Assembly (NCBI GenBank): GCA_002712305.1
Contig: PATE01000054.1
Span: 12,083 to 26,753, forward strand
Length of the DNA stretch: 14,671 nt
Direction of reading: 5' to 3'
Origin: Gemmatimonadota bacterium
GTDB lineage: Bacteria; Latescibacterota; UBA2968; UBA8231
In this document: positions 14,326-14,671 of the stretch, piece after piece
Position numbering within the stretch: position 1 is the first letter of the stretch
Layout of the letters: every line of letters begins with the position of its first letter
Made by a program: the position numbers and the translations under genes
Notes under the pieces: model-generated
Database searches by the model: none
What the model was told of the DNA's origin: nothing
The model's input: the letters and a program-made list of their open reading frames with translations, nothing else

Positions 14326-14671
14326 GTACCCTCGGTGACACTCGACAACTCTCGTTGGACGCGCTCGAAGACCTCATCGGGTGCTCCGGACCCATCGACC
14401 TCGACCAGATTACCCATGCGACGATACTGGTCGATCACCGGTTCGGTTTCGGCACGATAGGTATTGAGTCGCTGCTGGATCACGCTGGGCCGGTCGTCGT
14501 CACGCTGAACCAGTCGCTCCATGATGTCGAGGGACGGCCAGTCGGCCTTGAGATTCAGATTGTAGATCCGGCCCGTGTCGGGGTCGATGCGTCGGTTGGC
14601 CATGCGACTGATGACGGCTACGTCCGGCACGTCGATACGAATCACGGCGTCAAGGCGGCGGTCACGAACCT
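14322..14671 (-). CDS. adk: Adenylate kinase, C-terminal part (cut by right edge)
   Basis: The frame stays open to the window edge, giving at least 116 residues with no need of a start; the GTG at 14645 is an internal Val (LDAVIRIDVPD). Adenylate kinase (ATP + AMP to 2 ADP) is recognised from DAVIRIDVPDVAVISRM, the LID segment RRIDPDTGRIYNL, and RLVQRDDDRPSVIQQRLNTY, which holds the Arg/Asp residues that close over ATP, then TEPVIDQYRRMGNLVEVDG. The LID lacks the four zinc-binding cysteines of Gram-positive enzymes. It also lacks the DDVTGEEL stretch of the E. coli LID, resembling the shorter form in some plant-type enzymes. The Walker A region lies outside the window. It heads the unit with the TPR and Dus genes. 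UMP-CMP kinase is a less likely alternative. Confidence 0.85.
   Translation of the reverse strand, partial: VRDRRLDAVIRIDVPDVAVISRMANRRIDPDTGRIYNLNLKADWPSLDIMERLVQRDDDRPSVIQQRLNTYRAETEPVIDQYRRMGNLVEVDGSGAPDEVFERVQRELSSVTEGT

Noticed and set aside
1-14671. CRISPR array, tRNA or rRNA genes, insertion sequences or phage genes
   Set aside because: I saw no regularly spaced repeats, no tRNA-like cloverleaf, no transposase or integrase, and no terminal inverted repeats; coding genes fill almost all of the window.

Overview
The window holds fourteen protein-coding genes (two cut by the window edges) and no RNA gene, CRISPR array, insertion sequence or other mobile element that I can see. It is dense, GC-rich by eye, and rich in 4-nt start/stop overlaps and GTG starts, so it is clearly bacterial. 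The mix of phytanoyl-CoA-dioxygenase-like protein, DHDPS/NAL-type aldolase, polysaccharide deacetylase, right-handed beta-helix protein and M24 peptidase recalls genomes of uncultured lineages such as Latescibacterota or Poribacteria. That assignment is an impression from gene content, not a demonstrated placement.

Layout. (1) Positions 1-521, minus strand: the first 173 residues of an unrecognised protein, cut by the left edge. (2) Positions 696-2513, plus strand: a YtrA-type GntR regulator, an ABC ATPase and an ABC-2 type permease with overlapping ends, behind a promoter region with two TTGACA boxes. This is the classic arrangement of a self-regulated, envelope-stress or antibiotic-responsive ABC unit. 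(3) Positions 10203 down to 2531, minus strand: six tightly packed genes in the order PhyH-like dioxygenase, N-acetylneuraminate-lyase-like aldolase, NodB-like deacetylase, ABC exporter (fused TMD-NBD), beta-helix protein, FGGY sugar kinase. This is the most interesting part. The enzymes show no signal peptides, so they look like a cytoplasmic carbohydrate or keto-acid pathway linked to an exporter. (4) Positions 10297-12254, plus strand, divergent from (3): an M24 Xaa-Pro-type peptidase translationally coupled to a PlsC-like acyltransferase with altered motifs. (5) Positions 12791 down to 12306, minus strand: a small lipoprotein resembling the periplasmic P1 head of SecD. (6) Positions 14671 down to 12863, minus strand: the C-terminal part of adenylate kinase (cut by the right edge), a small TPR protein, and a DusB-like tRNA-dihydrouridine synthase.

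How they may work together. Regions 2, 5 and 6 look like ordinary regulatory or housekeeping modules. Region 3 combines carbon-carbon bond chemistry (aldolase), deacetylation, a non-haem iron enzyme whose HxD motif reads H-G-G, a beta-helix carbohydrate-active or scaffold protein, sugar phosphorylation and export. I know of no described system with this composition. Its substrate and direction (making and exporting a modified sugar, or breaking one down) cannot be read from the sequence. There is no gene-free stretch over 300 bases; the longest gap is 522-695.
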